Positions 35,371 to 44,168 of a DNA stretch of 64,000 bases are shown here, piece after piece; position 1 is the stretch's first letter; each line of letters starts with the position of its first letter. Source of the stretch: Hydromicrobium sp964415365 (GTDB lineage Bacteria > Actinomycetota > Humimicrobiia > Humimicrobiales > Humimicrobiaceae); contig CAYPYW010000008.1 in NCBI GenBank assembly GCA_964415365.1, positions 1 to 64,000 of the forward strand, in the 5' to 3' direction. The translations under genes were made by a program, and so were the position numbers. The notes under the pieces are model-generated. The model had not been told where the DNA came from and did not search any database. It saw only the letters and a program-made list of their open reading frames with translations.

Positions 35371-36645
35371 ATGAAAAAAAATAAAAATATACTTTCTGTC
35401 GAGAACTTAAGTTTTTCATATAATCAGAGAGAGGTTTTAAATAATATTAGCTTTGAAGTAAAAGAGGGAGATTTTATTTCGATTCTCGGACCTAATGGAG
35501 TAGGAAAAAGCACCCTTGTAAATCTTATAAGTAAGGTTTTGAGCGGGTATGAAGGCAGAATTAAAATCAGGGGAAAGGATATAAGAGAATTAAGTTCAAG
35601 AGATATTGCAAAAATAGTAGGAGTTGTACCCCAGTATACTAATCCCGGTTTCAGCTTTACTGTAGCAGAAATAGTTATGATGGGGAGATATACCTATACT
35701 AAAAGGTTTGAAGTAGCGAAAAAAGAAGATTATAAAGCAGTTGATGAGGCTATGGAAAAGGCTAAAATATTACCCTTTGGAAAAAGAAAGTTTGCTGAAC
35801 TTTCAGGTGGTGAAAAACAGCGGGTAGTTATAGCTCAGGTTTTAGCTCAGAACAGCCCTATATTACTTCTGGACGAACCTACTTCTCATCTTGATATAAA
35901 TTTTCAGATTGAATTTATTAATTTGTTTCTGGACTTAAATCAGAAAGAGAGGAAGACCATAGTTGGAGTTTTTCACGATATAAATCTTGCTCTTCAGAGT
36001 GGTGGGAAAATAATGTTATTAAAAGACGGTGGCATTTTTGGCTTTGGCAGTGGAGAGGAGATAGTAAACAGGGTAAATATAAAAAGTGTGTTCGGAAGCG
36101 ATGTTTTTGTAGGCAGGAATCCGGTGACCGGGAAACTCTATGTAAGTCCCATTTTTAGTCCAGAGGTTGATTGGAGTATTATCAGTAAGCCGGGAAGCAA
36201 AAATCTTAAGATACACGTCATAGGAGGCGGTGGAGCGGCATCGCAGATTCTTAATCTACTTTACAATAGTGGTTATAAGGTGTCCTGTGGAGTAGTAAAT
36301 ACTCTTGATACGGACCTTAATACTGCTCAAGTACTGGAGATCCCCTATGTAACAGAAGCACCTTTTTCTCCCATAAGTCCCGATTCGCAGAATAGAAATC
36401 TTGAGTTTATCAGGTTAAGCGATGTTGTAATTTTACCATCAGTGGAATTTGGGCCGGGTAATTTTTTAAATCTGGTTACAGTAAAAGAAGCTGCTGGCAT
36501 GGGAAAAAAAATAATAGTGGTGGACTATAGGAATATTAATGAGAGAGATCATACGGGTGGTAAAGCAGAAAAACTTTATAAAGAGATAGTAGGGCAGGGA
36601 GCAGTAGTAGTGGAAAGTGTAAATCAAATATTAAAGTATTTGTAG
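35371..36645 (+). CDS. btuD: BtuD-like corrinoid ABC ATPase with C-terminal extension
   Basis: 424 residues, against about 250-270 for a plain FecE/BtuD ATPase. Residues 1-260 hold Walker A GPNGVGKST, the Q-loop VPQYTNPGF, signature LSGGEKQRVVIAQ, Walker B ILLLDEPTSHLD and H-loop VFHDI. Residues about 270-424 form a second domain starting LKIHVIGGGGAASQIL, with a Rossmann-like glycine motif, then VVILPSVEFGPGN and KIIVVDYRNI. The extra domain may sense nucleotide or corrinoid precursors; that is inference. It is 24 bases after btuC and 11 before cobQ. Confidence 0.9.
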   Translation: MKKNKNILSVENLSFSYNQREVLNNISFEVKEGDFISILGPNGVGKSTLVNLISKVLSGYEGRIKIRGKDIRELSSRDIAKIVGVVPQYTNPGFSFTVAEIVMMGRYTYTKRFEVAKKEDYKAVDEAMEKAKILPFGKRKFAELSGGEKQRVVIAQVLAQNSPILLLDEPTSHLDINFQIEFINLFLDLNQKERKTIVGVFHDINLALQSGGKIMLLKDGGIFGFGSGEEIVNRVNIKSVFGSDVFVGRNPVTGKLYVSPIFSPEVDWSIISKPGSKNLKIHVIGGGGAASQILNLLYNSGYKVSCGVVNTLDTDLNTAQVLEIPYVTEAPFSPISPDSQNRNLEFIRLSDVVILPSVEFGPGNFLNLVTVKEAAGMGKKIIVVDYRNINERDHTGGKAEKLYKEIVGQGAVVVESVNQILKYL

Positions 36646-36656
36646 CTATATATCGT

Positions 36657-38294
36657 ATGAGGAAAAATAAATCAAAATCGATTATGATTCAGGGTACCGG
36701 TTCGCATGTAGGAAAGAGTGTGACTGTTGCTGCTGTGTGCAGGATTCTTAAGCAGGATGGATATAGTGTGTGTCCGTTTAAATCGCAAAACATGGCCCTT
36801 AATTCATATGTAACTGCTTCAGGAGGGGAAATGGGCCGAGCCCAGGTAGTACAAGCTGAAGCTTGTGGATTGGAGCCACAGGTGTATATGAACCCCATAC
36901 TTATAAAACCGGTAGCTGATTCCAGGGCACAGATAATATTTATGGGAGAAGTGGTTAAAAATATGAGTGCAGTCGAGTACAATGAAAAAAAGGTTTTTTA
37001 TTTAAATAAAATGAAAGAAATCCTGGATGATTTAAAGAAAAGGTTTGATTATATAGTAATAGAAGGGGCAGGCAGTCCGGCAGAAATAAACCTTATGGAA
37101 AATGATATTGTAAATATGCGAATAGCAGAGATTGCCGGGTCGAGCGTAATACTGGTAGGGGATGTAGATAAGGGAGGAGTATTTGCCAGTTTCTATGGTA
37201 CGGTGAAACTTCTTCCAGCCAGGTATAGAAAATACATAAAGGGTCTGCTGGTAAATAAATTCAGGGGGGACATAAGTCTTTTAAAATCAGGCAACGATTA
37301 TATATCTGAAAAGTTGAAGATTCCGGTCATAGGGACTATTCCTTTTTTTAGGGATATCTATATCGAAGAGGAAGATTCGGTAAATCTGGAACAGGAAAAA
37401 AATAAGAGGCGAATTTTGAGTGACACTGGAACAGGCAGCAGCAAAAGGAAAATAGTAATTACAGTGATATATCTCCCACATATTTCAAATTTTACTGATT
37501 TCAATGCCTTTGAGCTGGAAGAAGAAGTTAGCCTGGCCTACATCAGGGACAGGGAGGAACTAAAAGATTTAAAACCTCATATGATTATCATACCCGGCAG
37601 CAAAAGCACCATAAACGATTTGCTATATTTAAGAGAATCAGGACTGGAGAAAGAGATAAAGGAACAATACCGAAGGGGAGCAGTAGTACTGGGGGTTTGC
37701 GGCGGATTCCAGATGCTGGGAAGGAAAATAACCGACAAATTCAGAAGTGAATCGAAAAATATTGAAAGCATAGGAGGCATTGGTCTTATGGATATAGATA
37801 CAGACTTCCTGCAGCATAAAAGCACTTATCAGGTGGAATTTAAAATTAATAAAGATGTTTTAAGTCACTCTTCTTTAAAGGAGTTGGCCGGAAGGTTTGC
37901 TGAAAGCAAGGCCGGTACCATGAAAGGATATGAAATACACATGGGACAGTCCAATGTTTTAGCCGGAAATTCCCAAGAGTTGATTCCGCTTTTTAGAGTC
38001 TGCTCGAGAGGGAATAAAATTACGGATTTCTGTGACGGATTTATGACCTCTGACGGCAGTACTGGTAATATGGTGCTGGGAACCTACATTCATGGTATTT
38101 TTGATAATTGTGATGCCAGGAAGTTTATTTTACATATACTCAAGAAAAAGAATAATATAATATCCGATAATAATGGGAAGAGGATATTGTCATATGATAC
38201 TTTCAAGGAGAAGCAATACGACAGGCTGGCAAATGTTTTTAGAAAAAATATGAATATGGAATTATTCTATGATATCCTGGATAATAAGTTATGA
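36657..38294 (+). CDS. cobQ: CobQ/CbiP, cobyric acid synthase
   Basis: 545 residues. An N-terminal dethiobiotin-synthetase-like ATPase domain (IQGTGSHVGKSVTVAA; FKSQNMALNS; EGAGSPAEINL) precedes a class-I glutamine amidotransferase domain (about 270-500) with the nucleophile Cys in VLGVCGGFQMLG and the late His in GTYIHGIFDN. It amidates four side chains of adenosylcobyrinic a,c-diamide. Length is slightly above average because of a charged insert (about 240-270). Confidence 0.95.
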   Translation: MRKNKSKSIMIQGTGSHVGKSVTVAAVCRILKQDGYSVCPFKSQNMALNSYVTASGGEMGRAQVVQAEACGLEPQVYMNPILIKPVADSRAQIIFMGEVVKNMSAVEYNEKKVFYLNKMKEILDDLKKRFDYIVIEGAGSPAEINLMENDIVNMRIAEIAGSSVILVGDVDKGGVFASFYGTVKLLPARYRKYIKGLLVNKFRGDISLLKSGNDYISEKLKIPVIGTIPFFRDIYIEEEDSVNLEQEKNKRRILSDTGTGSSKRKIVITVIYLPHISNFTDFNAFELEEEVSLAYIRDREELKDLKPHMIIIPGSKSTINDLLYLRESGLEKEIKEQYRRGAVVLGVCGGFQMLGRKITDKFRSESKNIESIGGIGLMDIDTDFLQHKSTYQVEFKINKDVLSHSSLKELAGRFAESKAGTMKGYEIHMGQSNVLAGNSQELIPLFRVCSRGNKITDFCDGFMTSDGSTGNMVLGTYIHGIFDNCDARKFILHILKKKNNIISDNNGKRILSYDTFKEKQYDRLANVFRKNMNMELFYDILDNKL

Positions 38295-38356
38295 GACATC
38301 AGGGTAATAGGTCATCAGGTACTAAAATGATATGAGAGCTTAACTGGAGGATTTAG

Positions 38357-38926
38357 TTGGAAATGGACAAAAAAAATATTTCCGGGAGAAATGTCAGGGA
38401 GGGCCGTATACTTATAAACACAGGTGAGGGTAAAGGAAAGACTACTGCTGCCCTTGGTCTGGCAATGAGGGCTGCTGGACATGGTTTTAAAGTATTGATA
38501 TTACAGTTTATAAAAAGTGGAGGCATAACCGGTGAGATTAAGGTTATAGAAAAACTAAAACCTCAGATTGAAATTAAGCAACTGGGTAAAGGATTTATAA
38601 GATTTAAAGAAGGGCGTCCTCAACCTACCAGAACTCAGGTAGAAAACATGAATGATGCGTTTAAATATGCGAAAGAAAAAATTTACAGTGATAAGTACGA
38701 TATAATTATCCTGGACGAAATAAACAATATAATAAATTATGGTCTTTTAAAGGTGGAAGAAGTAATAGAGGTTATGAAAAACAAGCCAAAAGATTTGTGT
38801 ATAATTCTTACTGGCAGGAACGCTCCTCCGGAACTTGTAAAAATTGCTGATACAGTAACCGAGATGAAAGAAATAAAACATGCTTTCAGCCAGGGTATAA
38901 GAGCCAGGAAAGGAATTGAATACTGA
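38357..38926 (+). CDS. cobO: CobO/BtuR corrinoid adenosyltransferase
   Basis: 189 residues, TTG start with GGAGG 6 bases upstream (an ATG two codons later is 12 bases away). The P-loop-like NTGEGKGKTTAALGLAMRA is the CobA/CobO signature, followed by ILQFIKSGG and IILDEINN. It transfers the adenosyl group of ATP to Co(I) corrinoids. It is the last gene of the riboswitch operon. cbiB, cobD and the upstream ring-synthesis genes are not in the window. Confidence 0.94.
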   Translation: MEMDKKNISGRNVREGRILINTGEGKGKTTAALGLAMRAAGHGFKVLILQFIKSGGITGEIKVIEKLKPQIEIKQLGKGFIRFKEGRPQPTRTQVENMNDAFKYAKEKIYSDKYDIIILDEINNIINYGLLKVEEVIEVMKNKPKDLCIILTGRNAPPELVKIADTVTEMKEIKHAFSQGIRARKGIEY

Positions 38927-39027
38927 TAGTAAAGATTCATTTGAAAAGGCGATTAGATTTTAAGATAATAAAAATATACTCATAATTTGATAAAAGTCAT
39001 TTCAGGTGAGAAAGGAAACAAAATAAC

Positions 39028-39219
39028 ATGGAATGCAACAAAGAAAGAAATTTGAAAAATTGTAACTGTACTTACGAACCCTGTTCGAGAAAAGGTGTCT
39101 GCTGTGATTGCATAGCTTACCATAGAAGATCCGGTGAGCTTCCAGCCTGTTATTTTGACAAGGATGCCGAGAGAACTTATGATAGATCCATTGAACATTT
39201 TATTAGATTAAACAGCTGA
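39028..39219 (+). CDS. Small Cys-rich protein (DUF6485-like)
   Basis: 63 residues with nine cysteines, most in the first half: CNCTYEPCSRKGVCCDC, then CYF. The motif with GELPACYF recalls the DUF6485 family of small conserved bacterial proteins that probably bind metal. AAAGGA precedes the ATG. It lies between the cobalamin operon and ogt. Function is unknown. Confidence 0.78.
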   Translation: MECNKERNLKNCNCTYEPCSRKGVCCDCIAYHRRSGELPACYFDKDAERTYDRSIEHFIRLNS

Positions 39220-39260
39220 GCTAAATTTTATGATGGTTTAAGATTTTAATTGAATTTTAG

Positions 39261-39839
39261 ATGACAGAGTATTTAAATAAATCCGATTTTCTAACTGATA
39301 TAGGCAGAATGTATTATCTGTGGGAGGATAGGGCTGGTAAAACAATAATCCTGTATCTGGGAAACAGTAAGCAGGACTTTCAGAGGTATGTTGAAGATAT
39401 CAAAAAGATCTACCGGCAGCCCGATAGAATTTCTTTTGTCAGTAAAAAATCCAGGACAATTGAAAATGCAGTTGTTGGTTTTCTTGATGGTAAGATAAAA
39501 AAGTTTGATTTTGAGATAGAATTTTTAGTTGGGTCACAATTCCAGAAGAGTATATGGAGAAACCTTCTTTCGGTTCCATATGGAGAGACTATAAGCTATA
39601 AGGAGCTTTCCTTTCTTTCCGGCTATAAAAAAGCCTGGAGAGCCACAGGCTCTGCATTGAATAGGAATCCGGTAATATTGGTTATTCCCTGTCATAGGGT
39701 AATAAAAAGTGACGGTTCTATAGGCAGATTTGCCGGCGGACCAGAGCTGAAAGAATTCCTATTAAGCCTGGAAAGGAGCAATATGAAAGAGAATAGTAGT
39801 ATTGACGGTAGGAAACCGAAGCAAGGTAAGATAGCTTAA
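39261..39839 (+). CDS. ogt: Methylated-DNA-protein cysteine methyltransferase
   Basis: 192 residues. The C-terminal domain (about 88-175) has SIWRNLLSVPYGETISYKEL, the helix-turn-helix arginine finger region WRATGSALNRNP, and the alkyl-acceptor Cys in VIPCHRVI. The N-terminal domain (about 1-80) is the poorly conserved Ogt/MGMT ribonuclease-like fold. It removes O6-alkyl groups from guanine by self-alkylation. A Lys-rich tail follows the core. There is no clear ribosome site. Confidence 0.93.
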   Translation: MTEYLNKSDFLTDIGRMYYLWEDRAGKTIILYLGNSKQDFQRYVEDIKKIYRQPDRISFVSKKSRTIENAVVGFLDGKIKKFDFEIEFLVGSQFQKSIWRNLLSVPYGETISYKELSFLSGYKKAWRATGSALNRNPVILVIPCHRVIKSDGSIGRFAGGPELKEFLLSLERSNMKENSSIDGRKPKQGKIA

Positions 39840-39879
39840 TTGAAGGGGAGCTTTTAGTTAAAAAATAAGGAAGGGTAAA

Positions 39880-40182
39880 ATGGTTAGTTTTTGGGAAAAC
39901 ATAAAAAAAGCTTTTACTGTACCAGCTGGGGGTCCATCTTCTAACTTTGTTATTTTTAAAGTCAAGTGTGACAAATGTAATGAGGAAATAACAGTTAGAG
40001 CAAATAGGTCCAGTGACATATCCCGTGTCTATGAAGGTGAGAGTCTGAAGGGTGCAGAGTATTTCCTGAGGAAGGAAATACTTGGGGCAAAATGCAATAA
40101 TCTGATGTATATCAATGTTTATTTTGGCCCAGATTTCAATATCATTTCAAAAGAAATTACTGGCGGGAAATTTGTAGAGTAG
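39880..40182 (+). CDS. Conserved hypothetical small protein with zinc-binding Cys
   Basis: 100 residues with a good AAGGAAGG ribosome site. A CDKCNEE zinc-ribbon half lies at about residue 30, with a third Cys at about 74 (LGAKCNN), and beta-strand-rich segments around them (KVKCDKCNEEITVRA; YINVYFGPDFNII). I recall similar short proteins in anaerobes but cannot name a family. No membrane segment. Function is unknown. Confidence 0.68.
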   Translation: MVSFWENIKKAFTVPAGGPSSNFVIFKVKCDKCNEEITVRANRSSDISRVYEGESLKGAEYFLRKEILGAKCNNLMYINVYFGPDFNIISKEITGGKFVE

Positions 40183-40267
40183 TACTTAGATAAATATATT
40201 TTTTATGTTACAATCTAGTAGTATTATCAATAATATTTTAACGTTTTTGGCAGGAATCTTTTAAAAA

Positions 40268-41680
40268 ATGGACCTCTCTAAAGATTTAAGCGTGGTTATT
40301 CTGGCTGCTGGTAAAGGCAAAAGAATGAAGTCGGAAATTCCCAAGGTACTTCATCAGATATTAGGTCAACCAATACTCTATTATGTGTTATCCCTCGCAA
40401 GCAAACTAAATCCTAAGAATATATTTACAGTTATAGGGCAGGAGAAAGAACTGGTAGGCGACTATATAAAAAATAATTTTCCTGGGGTTAAAACTGTGAT
40501 CCAGGAGAACCAGCTGGGTACTGCTCATGCTGTTTGCATGGTTAAAGAATGTGGAGAGGATTTTGGGAAGAATATTTTAATACTGGCCGGTGATAGCCCA
40601 TTAGTTAATACAGGAACCCTAAAGAAATTGGTTAAAAACAGAATCAATTCAGGGAGTTCGGTTTCTTTGATTACATCCATAGTTCCCAACCCGAAAGGAT
40701 ATGGGAGAATTATAAAGGACAGAGATGGAAATGTAGTAAAGATTGTTGAGGAAACTGATGCCAGCCCTGAGGAAAGAAAAATATGCGAGGTAAACTCTTC
40801 CATTTATTGTTTTGAGGCAGAATCCTTATTTGGGAACATTAAAAAGATTAAAACTCAAAATAACCAGAAAGAGTATTATCTGACAGACATTGTTGAAATG
40901 CTGGTAAAGAATGGCAAAAAGGTAAACTGTTTAAAAACTTTGGATTATCTGGAAGTTATAGGTGTAAATGACAGATTACAGCTTTCTGAATTGGAAAGTA
41001 TTATGCAAAAGAGAATTAATGAAAATTTAATGAAAAACGGAGTAACTATAAGAAATCCCGATTCATGTTATATTGAAAGTTCCGTTGCCATAGCCAGGGA
41101 TGTGATTATTGAACCTTCGTGTTTTATCAAAGGTAAAACCAGGATCGGTAAGAATTCGACAGTAGGCCCTTTCTGTCAGATTACTGATACCGAAATAGGT
41201 GAAGGCACCCGGATAAATGCCTCGGTCATACTGGGTTCTGAAATTGGGAACAATAATAATATAGGGCCCTACAGCTATATAAGACCAGGTACCATGACCG
41301 GGAACAATGTGAAAATCGGAGCATTTTGCGAAATTAAAAAATCTGATATTGCCCGCGGCAGCAAGGTCCCTCACTTGAGTTATGTAGGTGATACAGAGAT
41401 CGGATCCGGGGTAAATATCGGTGCATCGTCGGTTACGGTTAATTATGACGGTTTTAAGAAAAGCAGAACTATCATTGAAGACGATGTATTCATAGGCTCC
41501 GATACCATGCTTATAGCTCCGGTTAAGATAGGAAAAGGAGCTATTGTTGCTGCGGGATCGGTTATATACCAGGATGTTCCTTCAAATTATCTGGCGATAG
41601 AACGGGGGGAACAAACGAATATAGAAGACGGTGCCTCCAGGTACAGAAATAAAAGAAAATTAAAAGGCGAAAATAAATAA
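40268..41680 (+). CDS. glmU: GlmU, UDP-GlcNAc synthesis bifunctional enzyme
   Basis: 470 residues. An N-terminal uridylyltransferase domain (LAAGKGKRMKSEIPKVLH; about 1-235) is followed by a left-handed beta-helix acetyltransferase domain with hexapeptide repeats (about 260-450; YIRPGTMTGNNVKIG; HLSYVGDTEIG). It acetylates glucosamine-1-phosphate and makes UDP-GlcNAc for peptidoglycan. It is the first gene of a glmU-prs-rplY-pth-mfd series typical of actinobacteria. Confidence 0.97.
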   Translation: MDLSKDLSVVILAAGKGKRMKSEIPKVLHQILGQPILYYVLSLASKLNPKNIFTVIGQEKELVGDYIKNNFPGVKTVIQENQLGTAHAVCMVKECGEDFGKNILILAGDSPLVNTGTLKKLVKNRINSGSSVSLITSIVPNPKGYGRIIKDRDGNVVKIVEETDASPEERKICEVNSSIYCFEAESLFGNIKKIKTQNNQKEYYLTDIVEMLVKNGKKVNCLKTLDYLEVIGVNDRLQLSELESIMQKRINENLMKNGVTIRNPDSCYIESSVAIARDVIIEPSCFIKGKTRIGKNSTVGPFCQITDTEIGEGTRINASVILGSEIGNNNNIGPYSYIRPGTMTGNNVKIGAFCEIKKSDIARGSKVPHLSYVGDTEIGSGVNIGASSVTVNYDGFKKSRTIIEDDVFIGSDTMLIAPVKIGKGAIVAAGSVIYQDVPSNYLAIERGEQTNIEDGASRYRNKRKLKGENK

Positions 41681-41699
41681 ACAATTTAAGGCAGGTGAT

Positions 41700-42662
41700 A
41701 TGAAAGAAAATCGAAATAATAAAAGATTGATGCTCTTTTCAGGGTCGTCTTATCCTGGTCTGACGGACAAAATTGCTGAAGAACTGGGAGTAAATGCCGG
41801 AAAAGTCACCAGAACTAAATTTAAAAATGGTGAAATATATGTAAAATTTGATGAAAGTGTAAGGGGCGCAGACGTATTTGTAGTGCAGACGTGCTGTGAG
41901 CCGGTAAATGATAATATAATGGAACTCTTGATAATGATAGATGCTTTAAAGAGAGCTTCTGCGGGGATGATAAATGCTGTGATTCCTCATTATGGGTACG
42001 CGCGTCAGGATAAAAAAGCAGAAGGAAGAGAACCAATAACTGCAAAATTGTTTGCCGATCTCCTTTCAGTGGCAGGAATGGATAGAGCAATACTTGTAGA
42101 CCTGCATGCTGCTACTATTCAGGGTTTCTTTGACGTCCCGGTGGATCATGTGACTGCCATACCCATAATAGACAAATATTTTAAGGAGAAAAATATAAGA
42201 GATGGTGTAGTGGTGAGCCCCGATGTGGGTGGTGTGAAGAGAGCCAGTATTTTTGCTAAAAGACTTCATTTTCCCCTGGCAATACTGGATAAGAGGAGGC
42301 CTGGTCCTAATATGGTAGAGATAGAACACATAGTGGGAGATGTGGAAGGAAAAGAAGCCATACTATTCGACGATATGATAGATACGGGAGGTACACTGCT
42401 TAAGGCTGTTGATATGTTGTTAAGGCATAATGTAAAGAAAGTTTATGTAGGGGCGACTCATCCTATTTTTTCAGGTAATGCTATAGAAGAATTTGAAAAT
42501 TCAAAAGTTGAAGAAGTAGTAGTAGTAGATACCATTCCATTGGATAAAAAATATAAAAAAATAAAAGTTCTTTCCATTGCACCTCTACTTGCAAAAACCA
42601 TAAAAAAAGTTTATCATTGCAAGTCTGTAAGCGAGTTGTTTAAGGGTGAAAATTTAGTCTAA
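41700..42662 (+). CDS. prs: Ribose-phosphate pyrophosphokinase (PRPP synthetase)
   Basis: 320 residues, standard length. Motifs are the flexible-loop RQDKKAEGREPITAKLFADL, the DLHAATIQGFFDVPVDH divalent-ion/PRPP region, the phosphate-binding VVSPDVGG and the PRPP motif LFDDMIDTGGT. It makes PRPP for nucleotides, NAD and, via CobT substrates, the cobalamin lower ligand. It is 19 bases after glmU, with AGGCAGGTG before the ATG. Confidence 0.97.
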   Translation: MKENRNNKRLMLFSGSSYPGLTDKIAEELGVNAGKVTRTKFKNGEIYVKFDESVRGADVFVVQTCCEPVNDNIMELLIMIDALKRASAGMINAVIPHYGYARQDKKAEGREPITAKLFADLLSVAGMDRAILVDLHAATIQGFFDVPVDHVTAIPIIDKYFKEKNIRDGVVVSPDVGGVKRASIFAKRLHFPLAILDKRRPGPNMVEIEHIVGDVEGKEAILFDDMIDTGGTLLKAVDMLLRHNVKKVYVGATHPIFSGNAIEEFENSKVEEVVVVDTIPLDKKYKKIKVLSIAPLLAKTIKKVYHCKSVSELFKGENLV

Positions 42663-42690
42663 TTTATATAAATAAAGGTGGCAGAAGTAA

Positions 42691-43413
42691 ATGGAAAACA
42701 TATCTTTGGCAGTAGAAAAAAGAGATGACAGCGAGATAAAAAATAAAGCATCGAGAAAATTAAGAAATAAAGATTATATAGCTGCGGTTGTTTATGGTTT
42801 AAAAAAAGAGCCAGTTAGCATTAAAGTGAAGGAAAAAGAATTTAAAGATCTGTTAAAAGGCAGAAGCATATACAGTTTGATTTTTGATATGCATATAGAT
42901 GGTGTGAAAAAGGATAAGAAAGAAGCAGTTCTAATAAAAGAATTCCAGAGAGATCCCATTACCAGAGAGTTTTTGCATGTGGACTTTTTAAGAATACAAA
43001 TGGAAAAGGAAATCGAAACCACTGTTCCTGTCCATATTATTAACGAGGAAATAGCTATAGGAATTAAAGAAGGTGGCGGCGTTCTGCAGCACGGCCTGAG
43101 GGAGTTACATATCTCCTGTCTTCCTGTAGATATTCCGGATTATATTGAATATGATATAAAGGATCTCGATATGGGTGTTGCAATCAGGGTTTCGGATATT
43201 AACATTTCTGATAAGATAAAGATACTAAACGATCCTGAAGAAGTAGTGGTTTCAATAATTCATCCGACTCAGTTAAAAGAAGAAGAGCTGGTTACTGAAG
43301 AAGAAGTTGAAGAAGAAGAAGTTGCTGAACCCGAGGTAATTGGCAAGGCGAAAGAAGAGCAGCCGGAGGAAGAAAAAGAACATCCGGAAGAAAAAGGCTC
43401 CAAGGAAAAATAA
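42691..43413 (+). CDS. rplY: Ribosomal protein bL25 (CTC type)
   Basis: 240 residues: an L25 RNA-binding domain (about 5-95, with RDPITREFLHVDF), a TL5/CTC C-terminal domain (about 100-190, with PVHIINEEIAIGIKEGG), and an acidic Glu-rich tail (about 195-240). It binds 5S rRNA. The long CTC form is common in actinobacteria and firmicutes. AAAGGTGG precedes the ATG. Confidence 0.95.
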   Translation: MENISLAVEKRDDSEIKNKASRKLRNKDYIAAVVYGLKKEPVSIKVKEKEFKDLLKGRSIYSLIFDMHIDGVKKDKKEAVLIKEFQRDPITREFLHVDFLRIQMEKEIETTVPVHIINEEIAIGIKEGGGVLQHGLRELHISCLPVDIPDYIEYDIKDLDMGVAIRVSDINISDKIKILNDPEEVVVSIIHPTQLKEEELVTEEEVEEEEVAEPEVIGKAKEEQPEEEKEHPEEKGSKEK

Positions 43414-43417
43414 TCAT

Positions 43418-43975
43418 ATGATTTTAATTGTTGGTCTTGGTAACCCCGGTAAAGACTACAAATTTACCAGGCATAATATAGGTTTCAGGATTATTGATAA
43501 ATTTGCGACTGGTTTTGAGAGAAAGAGCTGTTACCAGAAATTTAATTCCCTCGTTTGTGAATTATTTCATGATGATCAGAAATTAATGCTTCTAAAACCT
43601 CAAACGTTTATGAACGACAGCGGCATTTCGGTTGCTTCATTCTACAGGTTTTTCGGGGACCAGATCAAGTCAATGCTTGTGATCCATGATGATATTGATA
43701 TCGAATTTGGGGAAATCAAACTCAAAAGAGGTGGGAGCACCGGTGGGCACAAAGGCCTGGAATCAATAGTAGATAGCATTGGGAATTATGATTTTGACAG
43801 ACTCCGGTTTGGCATAGGCAGACCTCCCGGGAGGCAGGACGCAGCAGATTATGTGCTGGAGGAGTTTGGTAAAAATGAAAAGGAAGAAGTTGAAATTGAT
43901 GTGCAGAGATCGGTGGATATTATAAGAGATTACCTTGCTGAAGGTATCGAATATGCTATGAACAAATATAACTAG
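43418..43975 (+). CDS. pth: Peptidyl-tRNA hydrolase
   Basis: 185 residues from ATG 43418; a longer frame from 43340 lies wholly inside the acidic tail of rplY in another phase and adds a spurious basic leader. It begins with MILIVGLGNPG, then YKFTRHNIGF (catalytic His), LLKPQTFMNDSG (Asn), HDDIDIEFG (Asp) and GGSTGGHKGLESI. It recycles tRNA from prematurely released peptidyl-tRNA. Its start is 5 bases from the rplY stop. Confidence 0.95.
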   Translation: MILIVGLGNPGKDYKFTRHNIGFRIIDKFATGFERKSCYQKFNSLVCELFHDDQKLMLLKPQTFMNDSGISVASFYRFFGDQIKSMLVIHDDIDIEFGEIKLKRGGSTGGHKGLESIVDSIGNYDFDRLRFGIGRPPGRQDAADYVLEEFGKNEKEEVEIDVQRSVDIIRDYLAEGIEYAMNKYN

Positions 43976-44168
43976 CAGTATTTTTTTATTATTTTTCCCC
44001 TAATCTTTTTAACTTTTTACTATAACTTTTCCGGTTAAAAACTCTTAATCATTGTAATCATTGATGTCCATTTAGCTTTGTTGATGTGGTAGCATCGATA
44101 GTTCTGGTAGGATAATTTAACTATTTTTTTGTATAATCATTCTTGACAACGGTTTTAAAATATTAGTT

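Noticed and set aside
43340..43417. Longer start for pth giving a Lys/Arg-rich leader
   Set aside because: The region is the acidic tail of rplY read in another phase; the family starts at MILIVGLGNPG and a proper start exists at 43418.
44131..44166. Promoter for mfd using TTGACA at 44143 or TATAAT at 44132
   Set aside because: TTGACA would put the -10 on the start codon, and TATAAT has no acceptable -35 at 16-18 bases; neither pair is convincing.
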